Of a stretch of DNA of 64,000 bases, positions 7,776 through 17,774 are shown in pieces. Under the pieces are notes generated by a model that worked only from the letters and a program-made list of their open reading frames with translations, was not told the origin of the DNA and searched no databases. Made by a program: the position numbers and the translations under genes. Source of the DNA: an uncultured Bacteroidales bacterium. GTDB lineage: Bacteria > Bacteroidota > Bacteroidia > Bacteroidales > Bacteroidaceae. The DNA is taken from assembly GCA_945787885.1 (NCBI GenBank), contig CALZJF010000007.1, positions 1 to 64,000 of the forward strand, in the 5' to 3' direction. How positions within the stretch are numbered: the first letter of the stretch is position 1; each line of letters opens with the position of its first letter.

Positions 7776-10700
7776 ATGAAGCGTTTTTCGCACATCACGA
7801 TAGCCATCCTCGCCGCACTGCTCTGTGTGGCGACGTTTGCTGCGTCGATGCACGGCACATATCGCTATAGCGTGGGGCAGCAGGCGGAGGAAGACACTAT
7901 CGTGCCCTTCGGCGTGCGACGCATGGGCGACCCCGTGAAGATGGAAAAACAGCAGACGGGCGACCTGCATGACCCCGACAATATGAAGACGGGGATGTTC
8001 TACGACGAGAAGACGGGAACCTACCGCTATGGCACACAGTTCGTAGGCGGACAGAGCGGAACGGCAGCTGAAGGAAAAGGCTCGAACGCTACGGCGAGCG
8101 CAAGCGGCGCATTCCTCTACGTGCCTTTCTTCATGACGTATGAAGACTACGAAACGTGGGCGGTGCAGCAGTCGATGCAGCAATATTTCAAGAAAAAAAA
8201 TGCCGACGAGGCTGCCAATGCCGGAAAGGAGAAGTTCGACTTCACGGATATGCACTTCGGACTTGGGCCTGCCGACAAAATATTTGGCCCCGGAGGCGTG
8301 CGCATCAAAACGACGGGAAGCGCGGAACTGAAAATCGGCGGAAACCTGAAATTCACCGACAACCCCACGCTATCGGAACGCAACAGAAAGGTGTTCGGAT
8401 TTGACCTGGACGAGAAAATCAACCTCTCGCTCAATGGTAAGGTGGGCGATAAGGTGAACCTCAACTTCAACTATAACTCCGAGGCTACCTTCAACTTCGA
8501 CACGCAAAACCTGAAACTGCGCTACGAGGGAAAGGAAGACGAAATTATCAAGCTCATTGAGGCCGGAAACGTATCCATGCCTACGCAGTCGAGCCTCATA
8601 CGCGGTGCAAACAGCCTGTTCGGCATTCACACTGACCTGCAGTTCGGAAAACTCACCGTGCAAGCGATGGTGGCGCAGAAGAAGTCGGCATCGCAGACCG
8701 TCAGTTCGAAGAATGGCGTGCAGACGACGCCTTTTGAACTGAGCGCGAGCGACTACTGCGAGAACCGCCATTTCTTCCTCGCACACTATTTCCGCGACAA
8801 TTATGACCAGTGGATGACGACGCTGCCGAACATCCTGAGCGGTGTGACCATCAACCGCATTGAGGTGTGGGTAACAAACAAGAATGGGCAGACGCAGAAT
8901 ACACGCAATATCATTGCCCTCACAGACTTAGGAGAAGGTATGCACATCAGCTCGCCCGTATGGCGCGGCGGCGGAAGTTTGGCACCTTCGAACAATTCTA
9001 ACACAGCCTACCAGCAAATCACGCAGAACCTGCCCGATGTACGAGACATCTCGCAAGCTACAGCCCTACTCGACGGCATCGGACTGGAAGGCGGCAAGGA
9101 CTATGAGAAGCTGGAAAATGCCAAACTGCTTTCCCCGAGCGAATATACCCTCAACGCTGCCCTCGGCTTCATCTCTCTGCGCTCTGCCCTGCAGACGGAC
9201 CAAGTGCTGGCAGTGGCATTCGAATATACGTATCGCGGCCAGACTTATCAGGTGGGCGAATTTTCTACCGACAAGAAGGACAATACGCAGGCGCTCATTG
9301 TGAAGACCCTGCGCAATACGGCTTGCACGCCAATCATGGGAAACTGGGACCTCATGATGCGCAACGTCTATTACCTCGGGGCGCAGCAGGTGCAGAAAGA
9401 GAAATTCAAACTCGACATCAAACTCCTCTCTGACACGACGGGGGTCTATCTCTCCTATATCCCCGAACCCGGGCTGAAGGACAAGCGGCTGCTCACGCTG
9501 ATGAACCTGGACCGCCTGGACAACAACAACAAGACGAACCCGAACGGCTATTTCGACTTCGTGGAGGGCTATACGGTCCTCGCCCGCGATGGTATGGTGT
9601 TCTTCCCCACAGCCGAACCCTTCGGCAGCCATCTGCGCGAACAGATCGGGAGCCAGAGCGTGGCGGACAACTACTGCTACCAGGAACTCTACGACTCGAC
9701 GAAGACCATCGCCAAACAGATTGCCGAGCACAACAAATATATGATAACGGGAGAATACAAGGCTTCGCGCTCCGACGAAATCAGCCTGGGCACGACGCAG
9801 ATTCCCCGTGGTGGCGTCGTCGTGACAGCGGGAGGCGTAACGCTGACAGAGGGGACTGACTACAGCGTTGACTACAACGCCGGAACCGTGCGCATCCTGA
9901 ACCAGAATATCCTCGATGCAGGCACCAGCATCAGCTGCTCCGTAGAATCGAACGACAACTACGGCATGCAGCGCAAGACGATGGTGGGACTAGGCATGAA
10001 ATATGACTTTTCTAAGGACTTCTCCATCGGGGCCACCATCATGCACCTCGGCGAACAACCACTTACAACGAAGGTGGCTATGGGCGACGAGCCCCTGAAC
10101 AATACGCTCTGGGGCGGCAACATAGCCTGGAAACGGCAGTTCCAATGGCTCACAAACCTCATCAACCGCGTACCCTTCATCAATGCCAAATCGCCTTCGA
10201 GCATCAATTTCTCGGCAGAGTTTGCCCACCTCATTGCGGGGCAAAACAGGGGGGCACAGGGCAACGCCTCGTATATCGACGATTTCGAAAGTTCAAAGTC
10301 GGAAATCAGTGTGGCTTACCCCAACGAATGGACTATCTGCAGCACACCATCCATGTTTGCAGAGAGCAAACTTTCGAACGATGTGCAGTATGGTTACAAT
10401 CGCGCACTGCTGGCATGGTATAACATCGACCCTCTTTTCACACGTCGCAGCAGCAGCCTGACGCCTGGCTACATCAAGAGCGACCTCCAGCAGCTCTCCA
10501 GCCCTGACGTCCGGGAGGTGCCCATCTCTGAACTCTATCCCAACAAGAGCATCAACTATCAGGATGCTGCCACGCTGAGCGTGCTGAACCTGGCCTACTA
10601 TCCCAACGAGCGCGGACCCTACAACCTCGATCCCGCCCTCGATGCCGACGGCCATCTCCTGCAGCCGCAGAAACGCTGGGGAGGCATGATGCGAAAACTC

Positions 10701-13700
10701 GAAACGAGCGACTTCGAGACGGCGAACGTAGAATACATTGAATTTTGGATGATGGACCCTTTCCTGAAATATGATGGCACCATCACCTCGGCCGATTACA
10801 GTGGCGGAGATACGCCTGAAATGCACACAGGCGACCTCTACTTCAATCTCGGTGAAATATCAGAGGACATCCTAAAAGACGGCAAAAAATTCTACGAGAG
10901 CGGACTTCCCAACGATGGCTCTGGCTCTGACTGCACAGAGACCGTCTGGGGACGCATACCGAACCAAACCTCCGTCACGTATGCCTTTAACACACAGAGT
11001 GGAGCCCGCCAGAATCAGGATGTGGGCTACAACGGTCTCTCCTCGGAGGCTGAGCGAACTTTCGGGGCTTATGCCGAATTTTTGCAGCAAGTGCAGGGCA
11101 TCGTACGTCCCGAGGTCTATGACTCGCTGTTGCAGAGTCCTTCAGCCGACCGCTACCACTACTTCCGCGGCACGGACTGGGACGAACGCCAAACCTCCAT
11201 CCTTGACCGCTATAAATATATTAACAATCCGAACGGAAACTCCGTAGCATCGGACGGAGGGCCTGAGAGTTATTCTACGACTTATAAGAGTACCCCCGAC
11301 GCGGAGGATATCAACGTCGATTATACGCTCAACGAATACGAGAAATACTATCAATACCGCGTGCGCATCGCTCCTGATGCGATGGTCGTTGGCCAGAACT
11401 ATATCGTAGATAGCCGCATTGCCAGCGTGAAGACGCGCGACAACAATACAAACGAGTGTAGGTGGTATCTATTCCGCATCCCCGTTGACCAGTATGAATC
11501 ACGCACAGGGAATATCTCCGACTTCTCCAGCATCCGCTTCATGCGTATGTTCATGACGGGATTCTCTCACCCCACGGTGTTACGCTTCGCCACTCTCAAT
11601 CTCGTCCGCGGCGAATGGCGTGCCTACGAGCAGCCCCTCTATACTGGCAGCACGCCGGATGCCAATGGCACACTGGAGGTCAGCGCAGTGAGTTTCGAGG
11701 AGAACAATGAGAAATTGCCCGTCAACTATGTCTTGCCGCCGGGCATCAGTCGCGTCATCGACCCTGGAAATGCCGTCGTGCTGCAAAACAATGAACAATC
11801 GTTGGCGCTCACTGTACGCAATCTGGCGTCGGGCGATGCTCGGGCGGTATATAAGAACACTACGCTCGACCTTCGTCGCTACCGCCATCTGCAGCTCTTC
11901 GTACATGCCAACGCCCTGCCCGAAGATGTCACCGCCCTTGAGGATGGGCAGATGAGCGTCTTCCTCCGTCTGGGCAGCGACTACAAAAATAATTTCTACG
12001 AATATGAAATACCGCTGACCATCACGCCCGCTGGCCACTATTCCGGCAGTGCTGGAGCACGGCAAGTGTGGCCCGAGGCAAATATGCTCGACATTGACCT
12101 CGAACTCCTCACAACGGCGAAGAAAAACCGCAACCGCCAGAAGTCGCTTGGACTCATCTCTTATAATACGCTCTATACTGAATATGACGAGCGCAACCCG
12201 AAAAATAAAATCAGCGTGCAGGGAAATCCCTCGCTGGGCGAGGTGCGCACCGTCATGATTGGCGTGCGGAACAATGCCCGTTCGGTGAAGAGCGCAGAGG
12301 TCTGGACCAATGAACTGCGCCTGCAGGAATTTAGCAACAAGGGCGGCTGGGCAGCACGTGCGCAACTCAATCTGCAGCTTTCTGACCTCGCCTCCATAGC
12401 CCTGACGGGACACATCGAGACCAACGGCTTCGGCGGACTGGAAGAAACGCTCAGCCAACGCCGCGACGACGATCTGCGCGAATATTCCATCACGACCAAC
12501 ATCGAGGCGGGACGCTTCCTACCTGAAAAGGTGAAGCTCAATGCGCCCATCTACTATTCTTATAGCAAGGAGCGCAACATCCCGATGTATAACCCGCTCG
12601 ATACTGACATGTCGATGGAGGAGGCGCTGGACGGCCTGATACATAAGGCCGAGAAAGACTCCCTGAAGAACATTGCAGAGAAAGTAGTCATCTCCAAAAA
12701 CTTCAGCGTCAGCAATTTCCGCTTTAACCGCGTCACGAAACGCCATCCCATGCCCTACGACCTTGCCAACTTCTCCTTTGGCTATGCTCACTCCCTGCGA
12801 TACACTACAGGCGAGACGACGCAATGGGAACGCAATGAAAACTGGCGCGGAAACTTCTCCTATTCCTACAGCCCTGCGATGAAGCCCATTGAGCCGCTGA
12901 AGAAACTCATCAAATCAAAGTCTGGCTGGCTTAAACTTCCTAAAGAGCTGGGGCTGAACGTCGTGCCACAGAGCCTTTCGTTCAACACGGACATCACGCG
13001 CTCTTACTACGAACTTCAGGAGCGCGACATGGAGCAGACAGACAACACATCGTTGCCCATGAGTTTCTCGTCTGACTTCCTCTGGAATCGCAACTTCGCG
13101 CTCCGCTGGGACCCCACGAAGCAGATACACTTCAACTTTTCCTCGGGCACTAACGCGGAGATAGAACAGCCCCACGTGGCGGTCAATAAAGACCTTTACC
13201 CCACGGAATATGAAGCATGGAAGGACTCCGTGCGCTCATCGCTCCTACACCTCGGAGCTCCGCTGTCTTACCAGCAGCAGGCTGACCTCTCGTGGAATAT
13301 CCCCGTCAATAAGATTCCCGCCCTCGACTGGGTCACCTCCGATGTGAAATATGCTGCCACTTACAACTGGCAACGCGGCACCGAGCTCCCCAATGGCACG
13401 ACCATGGGCAACACCATCGCCAATAGCCGCAATATCAACCTCAATGGCAAGCTGAATCTGGAGACGCTCTACAACCATTCGAAATGGCTCAAGGATGTCA
13501 ACAAGAAATTCAGCGGACAGACTGCCAAACCCCGCGGTTTCACCAAAGATAAGGAGAAAAAGGCGGAGTTTTTCGAGAAGGAGGTGCAGTTGCTGGCGGA
13601 TACGACGGTGACCATCCCGCACAATCAGCGCACGAAGTCCATCCGCGTCACGGCCCTGCGATGGGACGGACAGCGCTACCCCATTCGCTTTAAAGTGCTC

Positions 13701-15278
13701 GATGCCAACCGCATCGAGATTCTCTCACAAGATACGGCGAAAGTGAAGGTGAAGGTCATCCCGAAGAAACGCCGCGAAGACCAGCGGTGGTATAAGGCGT
13801 TGCAATATTCCGCACGCGGTCTGATGCTCGTGCGCAATGTCAGCATTTCCTATAAGACTACGCAGAACACTTCCGTCCCTGGCTTCCTGCCCTCCGTCGG
13901 CGATATGCTCGGACAGCGGCGCACGGGTGGAATGTTTGCCCCTGGTCTCGACTTTGCCTTCGGACTCACGGGCGAAGACTATATCCGTAAGGCCTACGAC
14001 CGCGAGTGGCTGCTCTGTGCTGACAGCATCGTGTCGCCTGCCACGGTCAATCAAACAGAAAATCTGGACATCAAGGCCATCCTCGAACCTGCACGTGAAC
14101 TGAAGGTGAACCTCAACCTCACCCGCAGCAACACCAAGGCGCGCACCATACAGTATATGTATGAGGGCATGCCCGTCACACAGACGGGATCGTTCAATAT
14201 GACGACGATTGCCATTGGCACGGCCTTCGGAGGTCTTGGATCGCCCGACAACGGCTATCACAGCAAGGCATTCGACCGTTTTCTGAATCTCCTACCCGTC
14301 TATCAGAAGCGATTTGAAGACCAGTTCCGCGGCCTGCGCTATCCCAGCGGAACGGCGTTTGCGGGCGAGACCTTCAATCCTGAAAATGGCACGGCGGACT
14401 CCTATGCCACTGATGTCATGATTCCGGCCTTCCTCGATGCCTATACCGCTTCGGGAGGTGGCTTGGAGCTATTTCCTGCCCTCAAACGCCTGCTTCCGAA
14501 CTGGAGCGTCTCCTACGCAGGACTCTCAAAACTGCCGCGCATGAAGAAGGTGTTCAAGAGCTTTAACCTCAACCATGCCTACAAATGCACCTACGCCGTT
14601 GGCAGCTACAACACGTTCACGTCCTTCAGGCAGGTCATTGACGGGTTGGGGTTTGTAGATGACATTGAGACGGGCTCGCCCATTCCGTCCTCGCTCTTCG
14701 ATGTCTCCAGCGTCAGCGTGAACGAGAGCTTTGCGCCCCTCATCGGAGTCGATATGACCTTCCTCAATAATGTCACGGCAAAGGTGGAGCACCGCCGCAC
14801 ACGCGTGCTTGCACTCTCGCTCACCTCGCAGCAGCTCACGGAGACCCACTCGCGCGACTACGTCATCGGCGCAGGCTATAAGATCAATGATTTCAAGCTC
14901 TTCGGAGGCAGCGGCGTACGCACGAAGAAGGGCGGCAAGAAGACAGCAGGCAATGAAGAGGATGGCAGCACCTCGAAAAAATCGGGTAGCAGCTCAAAAG
15001 GCAAAACCACTTTTGCCCACTCTCTCAACCTTCGTCTTGACATCTCCTTCCGCCATCAGAGTGCCATTCAGCGCAACATCCTCACGCTCCTCTCGCAAGC
15101 CACAAGCGGCAGCAAGGTGGTGGATGTGAAATTCATGGCGGACTATGCGTTGTCGAAATATCTCACCCTCTCGCTCTACTACAATCGTGCGAAGAACAAT
15201 CCGCTCCTGACTTCATCGTCTTATCCCACGCGAACGCAGGATTTTGGCATTAACCTCAAATTCCAGCTGACGCGCTGA
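7776..15278 (+). CDS. sprA: Type IX secretion outer-membrane translocon SprA/Sov
   Basis: The protein has 2500 residues with an N-terminal signal sequence (about 1-23). SprA forms the giant outer-membrane beta-barrel through which type IX cargo leaves the cell. The length, the N-terminal region around 145-200 with FGPGGVRIKTTGSAEL, the repeated amphipathic strands, and the C-terminal stretch ending INLKFQLTR all match the family. A low-complexity Lys/Ser/Gly insert lies near 2380-2410 (KKGGKKTAGNEEDG...KKSGSSSKGK). Its presence, with the PorE-like protein at 44145, indicates a working type IX system. The start at 7776 lies six bases after ruvA. A long hairpin terminator follows at 15355-15413. 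Confidence 0.95.
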   Translation: MKRFSHITIAILAALLCVATFAASMHGTYRYSVGQQAEEDTIVPFGVRRMGDPVKMEKQQTGDLHDPDNMKTGMFYDEKTGTYRYGTQFVGGQSGTAAEGKGSNATASASGAFLYVPFFMTYEDYETWAVQQSMQQYFKKKNADEAANAGKEKFDFTDMHFGLGPADKIFGPGGVRIKTTGSAELKIGGNLKFTDNPTLSERNRKVFGFDLDEKINLSLNGKVGDKVNLNFNYNSEATFNFDTQNLKLRYEGKEDEIIKLIEAGNVSMPTQSSLIRGANSLFGIHTDLQFGKLTVQAMVAQKKSASQTVSSKNGVQTTPFELSASDYCENRHFFLAHYFRDNYDQWMTTLPNILSGVTINRIEVWVTNKNGQTQNTRNIIALTDLGEGMHISSPVWRGGGSLAPSNNSNTAYQQITQNLPDVRDISQATALLDGIGLEGGKDYEKLENAKLLSPSEYTLNAALGFISLRSALQTDQVLAVAFEYTYRGQTYQVGEFSTDKKDNTQALIVKTLRNTACTPIMGNWDLMMRNVYYLGAQQVQKEKFKLDIKLLSDTTGVYLSYIPEPGLKDKRLLTLMNLDRLDNNNKTNPNGYFDFVEGYTVLARDGMVFFPTAEPFGSHLREQIGSQSVADNYCYQELYDSTKTIAKQIAEHNKYMITGEYKASRSDEISLGTTQIPRGGVVVTAGGVTLTEGTDYSVDYNAGTVRILNQNILDAGTSISCSVESNDNYGMQRKTMVGLGMKYDFSKDFSIGATIMHLGEQPLTTKVAMGDEPLNNTLWGGNIAWKRQFQWLTNLINRVPFINAKSPSSINFSAEFAHLIAGQNRGAQGNASYIDDFESSKSEISVAYPNEWTICSTPSMFAESKLSNDVQYGYNRALLAWYNIDPLFTRRSSSLTPGYIKSDLQQLSSPDVREVPISELYPNKSINYQDAATLSVLNLAYYPNERGPYNLDPALDADGHLLQPQKRWGGMMRKLETSDFETANVEYIEFWMMDPFLKYDGTITSADYSGGDTPEMHTGDLYFNLGEISEDILKDGKKFYESGLPNDGSGSDCTETVWGRIPNQTSVTYAFNTQSGARQNQDVGYNGLSSEAERTFGAYAEFLQQVQGIVRPEVYDSLLQSPSADRYHYFRGTDWDERQTSILDRYKYINNPNGNSVASDGGPESYSTTYKSTPDAEDINVDYTLNEYEKYYQYRVRIAPDAMVVGQNYIVDSRIASVKTRDNNTNECRWYLFRIPVDQYESRTGNISDFSSIRFMRMFMTGFSHPTVLRFATLNLVRGEWRAYEQPLYTGSTPDANGTLEVSAVSFEENNEKLPVNYVLPPGISRVIDPGNAVVLQNNEQSLALTVRNLASGDARAVYKNTTLDLRRYRHLQLFVHANALPEDVTALEDGQMSVFLRLGSDYKNNFYEYEIPLTITPAGHYSGSAGARQVWPEANMLDIDLELLTTAKKNRNRQKSLGLISYNTLYTEYDERNPKNKISVQGNPSLGEVRTVMIGVRNNARSVKSAEVWTNELRLQEFSNKGGWAARAQLNLQLSDLASIALTGHIETNGFGGLEETLSQRRDDDLREYSITTNIEAGRFLPEKVKLNAPIYYSYSKERNIPMYNPLDTDMSMEEALDGLIHKAEKDSLKNIAEKVVISKNFSVSNFRFNRVTKRHPMPYDLANFSFGYAHSLRYTTGETTQWERNENWRGNFSYSYSPAMKPIEPLKKLIKSKSGWLKLPKELGLNVVPQSLSFNTDITRSYYELQERDMEQTDNTSLPMSFSSDFLWNRNFALRWDPTKQIHFNFSSGTNAEIEQPHVAVNKDLYPTEYEAWKDSVRSSLLHLGAPLSYQQQADLSWNIPVNKIPALDWVTSDVKYAATYNWQRGTELPNGTTMGNTIANSRNINLNGKLNLETLYNHSKWLKDVNKKFSGQTAKPRGFTKDKEKKAEFFEKEVQLLADTTVTIPHNQRTKSIRVTALRWDGQRYPIRFKVLDANRIEILSQDTAKVKVKVIPKKRREDQRWYKALQYSARGLMLVRNVSISYKTTQNTSVPGFLPSVGDMLGQRRTGGMFAPGLDFAFGLTGEDYIRKAYDREWLLCADSIVSPATVNQTENLDIKAILEPARELKVNLNLTRSNTKARTIQYMYEGMPVTQTGSFNMTTIAIGTAFGGLGSPDNGYHSKAFDRFLNLLPVYQKRFEDQFRGLRYPSGTAFAGETFNPENGTADSYATDVMIPAFLDAYTASGGGLELFPALKRLLPNWSVSYAGLSKLPRMKKVFKSFNLNHAYKCTYAVGSYNTFTSFRQVIDGLGFVDDIETGSPIPSSLFDVSSVSVNESFAPLIGVDMTFLNNVTAKVEHRRTRVLALSLTSQQLTETHSRDYVIGAGYKINDFKLFGGSGVRTKKGGKKTAGNEEDGSTSKKSGSSSKGKTTFAHSLNLRLDISFRHQSAIQRNILTLLSQATSGSKVVDVKFMADYALSKYLTLSLYYNRAKNNPLLTSSSYPTRTQDFGINLKFQLTR

Positions 15279-15354
15279 TTCCTGATAAGGAGCTGATTGC
15301 AGCTGACGCGCTGAGGAAAGTCACGCGCGCCCTCCACACACATATCCTAACATT

Positions 15355-15413
15355 TTCGGCATCAGCCCTCTCCCCTACCATCAAGGGGAAAGGTGCTGGT
15401 GCCGAATTGTTTT
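15355..15413 (+). terminator. Terminator downstream of sprA
   Basis: TTCGGCATCAGC (15355-15366) pairs with GCTGGTGCCGAA (15395-15406), with an inner CCCCT/AGGGG stem. The T-rich run TTGTTTT follows. It separates the ruvA-sprA unit from bcp. Confidence 0.65.
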
Positions 15414-15532
15414 CTGCCTCTCTCCACTCACAAAGTCCGCCCCAAGCCCACTTTTTTTGACGCTTTACACGTTTTTTTCTAAAAAAAGCAAGGAAATTGG
15501 CTCAAACGACATCATTTTTCATTTCCACATTG

Positions 15533-15540
15533 TAAATTTG
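15533..15540 (+). promoter_or_regulatory. TAnnTTTG -7 box for bcp
   Basis: TAAATTTG sits 23 bases before the bcp start codon. It matches the Bacteroidota -7 consensus and implies a leader of roughly 16 bases. It may drive the whole bcp-cydAB-lipoprotein run. Confidence 0.55.
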
Positions 15541-15563
15541 CGACTACTAAATCTTCCAAAACT

Positions 15564-16028
15564 ATGAATGTAGGTGACAAAATTCCCGAAATCCTCGGAA
15601 GCGATCAGAATGGACGCCTCCTGACCCGCGCAGATTTTGCCGGACGAAAACTGGTATTGTATAGTTATCCGAAAGCCAACACTCCGGGCTGCACTGCCGA
15701 AGCATGTTCCCTCCAGGCACATCTTGCAGAATTATCGGCGGCAGGATATGCCGTCGTCGGTGTCAGCAAAGACAAAGAAGCCCTGCAAAAGAAGTTTGCC
15801 GACGCTCAGGGCCTGGAGTTCCCCCTTATTGCCGATGTGGAGACCACACTGCTGCAGGCGTTAGGATGCTGGGGCGAAAAGGTGGCATGTGGACGCCGCA
15901 CCATCGGAACCCTCCGCACGACGTATCTCGTCAACGAGGAAGGCATCATCGAGAAAATCTTCACGCCGAAGGAAATCAAGACGAAGATTCACGCAGAGCA
16001 AATCCTTGCCTACCTCAGCAGCAAGTAG
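15564..16028 (+). CDS. bcp: Peroxiredoxin, Bcp/PrxQ type
   Basis: The protein has 154 residues, typical for thioredoxin-dependent peroxide reductases of the Bcp class. It reduces hydrogen peroxide and alkyl hydroperoxides in the cytoplasm. The motif NTPGCTAEACSL carries the peroxidatic Cys43 and the resolving Cys48 five residues later, the atypical two-Cys arrangement. It is followed on the same strand by DUF4492 and cytochrome bd genes after 29 bases. That grouping of peroxide and oxygen removal fits an oxygen-sensitive anaerobe. Confidence 0.93.
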   Translation: MNVGDKIPEILGSDQNGRLLTRADFAGRKLVLYSYPKANTPGCTAEACSLQAHLAELSAAGYAVVGVSKDKEALQKKFADAQGLEFPLIADVETTLLQALGCWGEKVACGRRTIGTLRTTYLVNEEGIIEKIFTPKEIKTKIHAEQILAYLSSK

Positions 16029-16057
16029 GACTTTCCTTCCCTCCTTCTTTGAAAACC

Positions 16058-16219
16058 ATGAACCTCCTGCGCCGCATCTTTTATTTCTACCTCGATGGAT
16101 TCCGACAAATGACGTGGGGGAGACAATTGTGGATCATCATCCTCATCAAACTCTTCGTCATGTTTGCTATCCTGCGCCTCTTCTTCTTTCAGCCCGTAGC
16201 TCCCACCATCGCGCAGTAG
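16058..16219 (+). CDS. Small membrane protein, DUF4492 family
   Basis: This 53-residue protein starts at the ATG at 16058. It has one clear membrane helix (about residues 24-44, WIIILIKLFVMFAILRLFFF) after a basic, aromatic N-terminus (RRIFYFYLDGFRQMTWGRQLW). The family is found in Bacteroidota just upstream of cydA. By analogy with the small CydX-type subunits of other bacteria it may be an accessory subunit or assembly factor of cytochrome bd, but this is inference. cydA begins 54 bases downstream. Confidence 0.85.
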   Translation: MNLLRRIFYFYLDGFRQMTWGRQLWIIILIKLFVMFAILRLFFFQPVAPTIAQ

Positions 16220-16273
16220 CCTCCCTTCTTCATCTATCCCCCACGCATCATTCATCCTTCTATACTAATACTT

Positions 16274-17746
16274 ATGAACGAACTGCTATTTCTATCACGT
16301 TTTCAATTTGCACTGACCGCCTGCTACCATTGGCTCTTCGTCCCCCTCACGCTGGGCTTAGGCATAGTCATGTCTGTCATGGAGACCCTCTACGTCCGCT
16401 CCGGCGATGACTTCTGGAAGCGCACGGCGCAATTCTGGCAAAAGCTTTTCGGCATCAATTTTGCCGTCGGCGTTGCCACAGGCATCATCCTGGAGTTTGA
16501 GTTTGGCACAAACTGGTCAAATTATTCATGGTTCGTCGGCGACATCTTCGGCGCGCCCCTCGCCATTGAGGGCATTTTAGCCTTCTTCATGGAGTCCACC
16601 TTCATCGCCCTCATGTTCTTTGGCTGGGGCAAGATCAGCCGCAAGGCTCACTGCACCTCCACGTGGCTCACCGTCATCGGAGCCACCATCTCGGCATGGT
16701 GGATTCTCGTTGCAAATTCTTGGATGCAAAACCCCGTCGGCATGGAGTTCAACCCTGCCACGGTGCGCAATGAGATGCTCGACTTCTTCGCCGTCGCCTT
16801 CTCCCACACCGCCATCATCAAGTTCGCCCACACGGTGCTGAGCGGCTGGATGACAGGTGCCGCCTTCGTCGTTGCCGTCAGCAGCTGGTATCTCCTCCGC
16901 GGCCGCAACCTCGAAATGGCGAAGCGCAGCATCAAGGTGGCAGCCATCGTAGGTCTCATTGGATCGCTCGGCTGCATGGGTGCTGGCGATGCCTCCGGCG
17001 TTGATATTGCCCGCACCCAGCCCATGAAGCTGGCAGCTGCCGAAGGCCTGCAGAAAGGCTCGTGCGAAGCCCCCTTTAGCATCGTCCCCGGCGTAGAAAT
17101 TCCCCACATGCTGAGCTTCCTCGCCACCCACGACTTCAATGGTTTTGTGCCGGGCATCGAAGACATCACGCGCCTGGGCTATACCTCCCATCAAAGCGAA
17201 GAAGTGCTGAGCGGCGAAGCAAAGATTGCCGAGGGCCGTCTTGCCCTCGAAGCCTTCAAGCGCTACCGTCAGCTCCGCCAGTCTGATCCCGAAGGTGCCG
17301 CACAGGCACTGGCAGACTTCAATGCCCATAAGGCCTACTTCGGCTATGGCTATTTAGAAAATGCCGATGCCCTTGTGCCGAACGTCCCCATCGTATATTG
17401 GTCGTTCCGCATAATGATTGCCATGGGCAGCTTCGTCGTCCTCATCTTCCTCTTAGCTCTCTGGTTAGACTATAAGAAGCGCCTCGAAAGTTCCCGTCTC
17501 TTTCACTATGGTGCTCTCCTCGCCCTGCCCTGCGTCTATCTTGCCGGACAGTGTGGCTGGATTGTGGCAGAAGTAGGCCGTCAGCCTTGGGCCATTCAGG
17601 GTCTGCTCCCCGTCAATGCCGGACTCAGCAGCCTCGCTCCTACCAACGTTCTGGCCACGACGCTCATCTTTGCCGTCATCTTCACTGCACTTTTGGCTGC
17701 TGAAATCCGCATTATGACGCGCGCCATCAAAGACCATCAAGCATAA
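16274..17746 (+). CDS. cydA: Cytochrome bd oxidase subunit I
   Basis: The protein has 490 residues and many membrane helices. CydA carries hemes b558, b595 and d and oxidises quinol while reducing oxygen to water. His19 in ACYHWLFVPL, the Glu in FFMESTF, the His in AFSHTAIIKFAHT and the GRQPWAIQGLLP motif are the expected heme and quinol-site signatures. The Q-loop between them is of the short type. It is followed by cydB after 28 bases. In this setting it probably scavenges trace oxygen. Confidence 0.96.
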   Translation: MNELLFLSRFQFALTACYHWLFVPLTLGLGIVMSVMETLYVRSGDDFWKRTAQFWQKLFGINFAVGVATGIILEFEFGTNWSNYSWFVGDIFGAPLAIEGILAFFMESTFIALMFFGWGKISRKAHCTSTWLTVIGATISAWWILVANSWMQNPVGMEFNPATVRNEMLDFFAVAFSHTAIIKFAHTVLSGWMTGAAFVVAVSSWYLLRGRNLEMAKRSIKVAAIVGLIGSLGCMGAGDASGVDIARTQPMKLAAAEGLQKGSCEAPFSIVPGVEIPHMLSFLATHDFNGFVPGIEDITRLGYTSHQSEEVLSGEAKIAEGRLALEAFKRYRQLRQSDPEGAAQALADFNAHKAYFGYGYLENADALVPNVPIVYWSFRIMIAMGSFVVLIFLLALWLDYKKRLESSRLFHYGALLALPCVYLAGQCGWIVAEVGRQPWAIQGLLPVNAGLSSLAPTNVLATTLIFAVIFTALLAAEIRIMTRAIKDHQA

Positions 17747-17774
17747 CACACAATATTTATATATAATATATACC

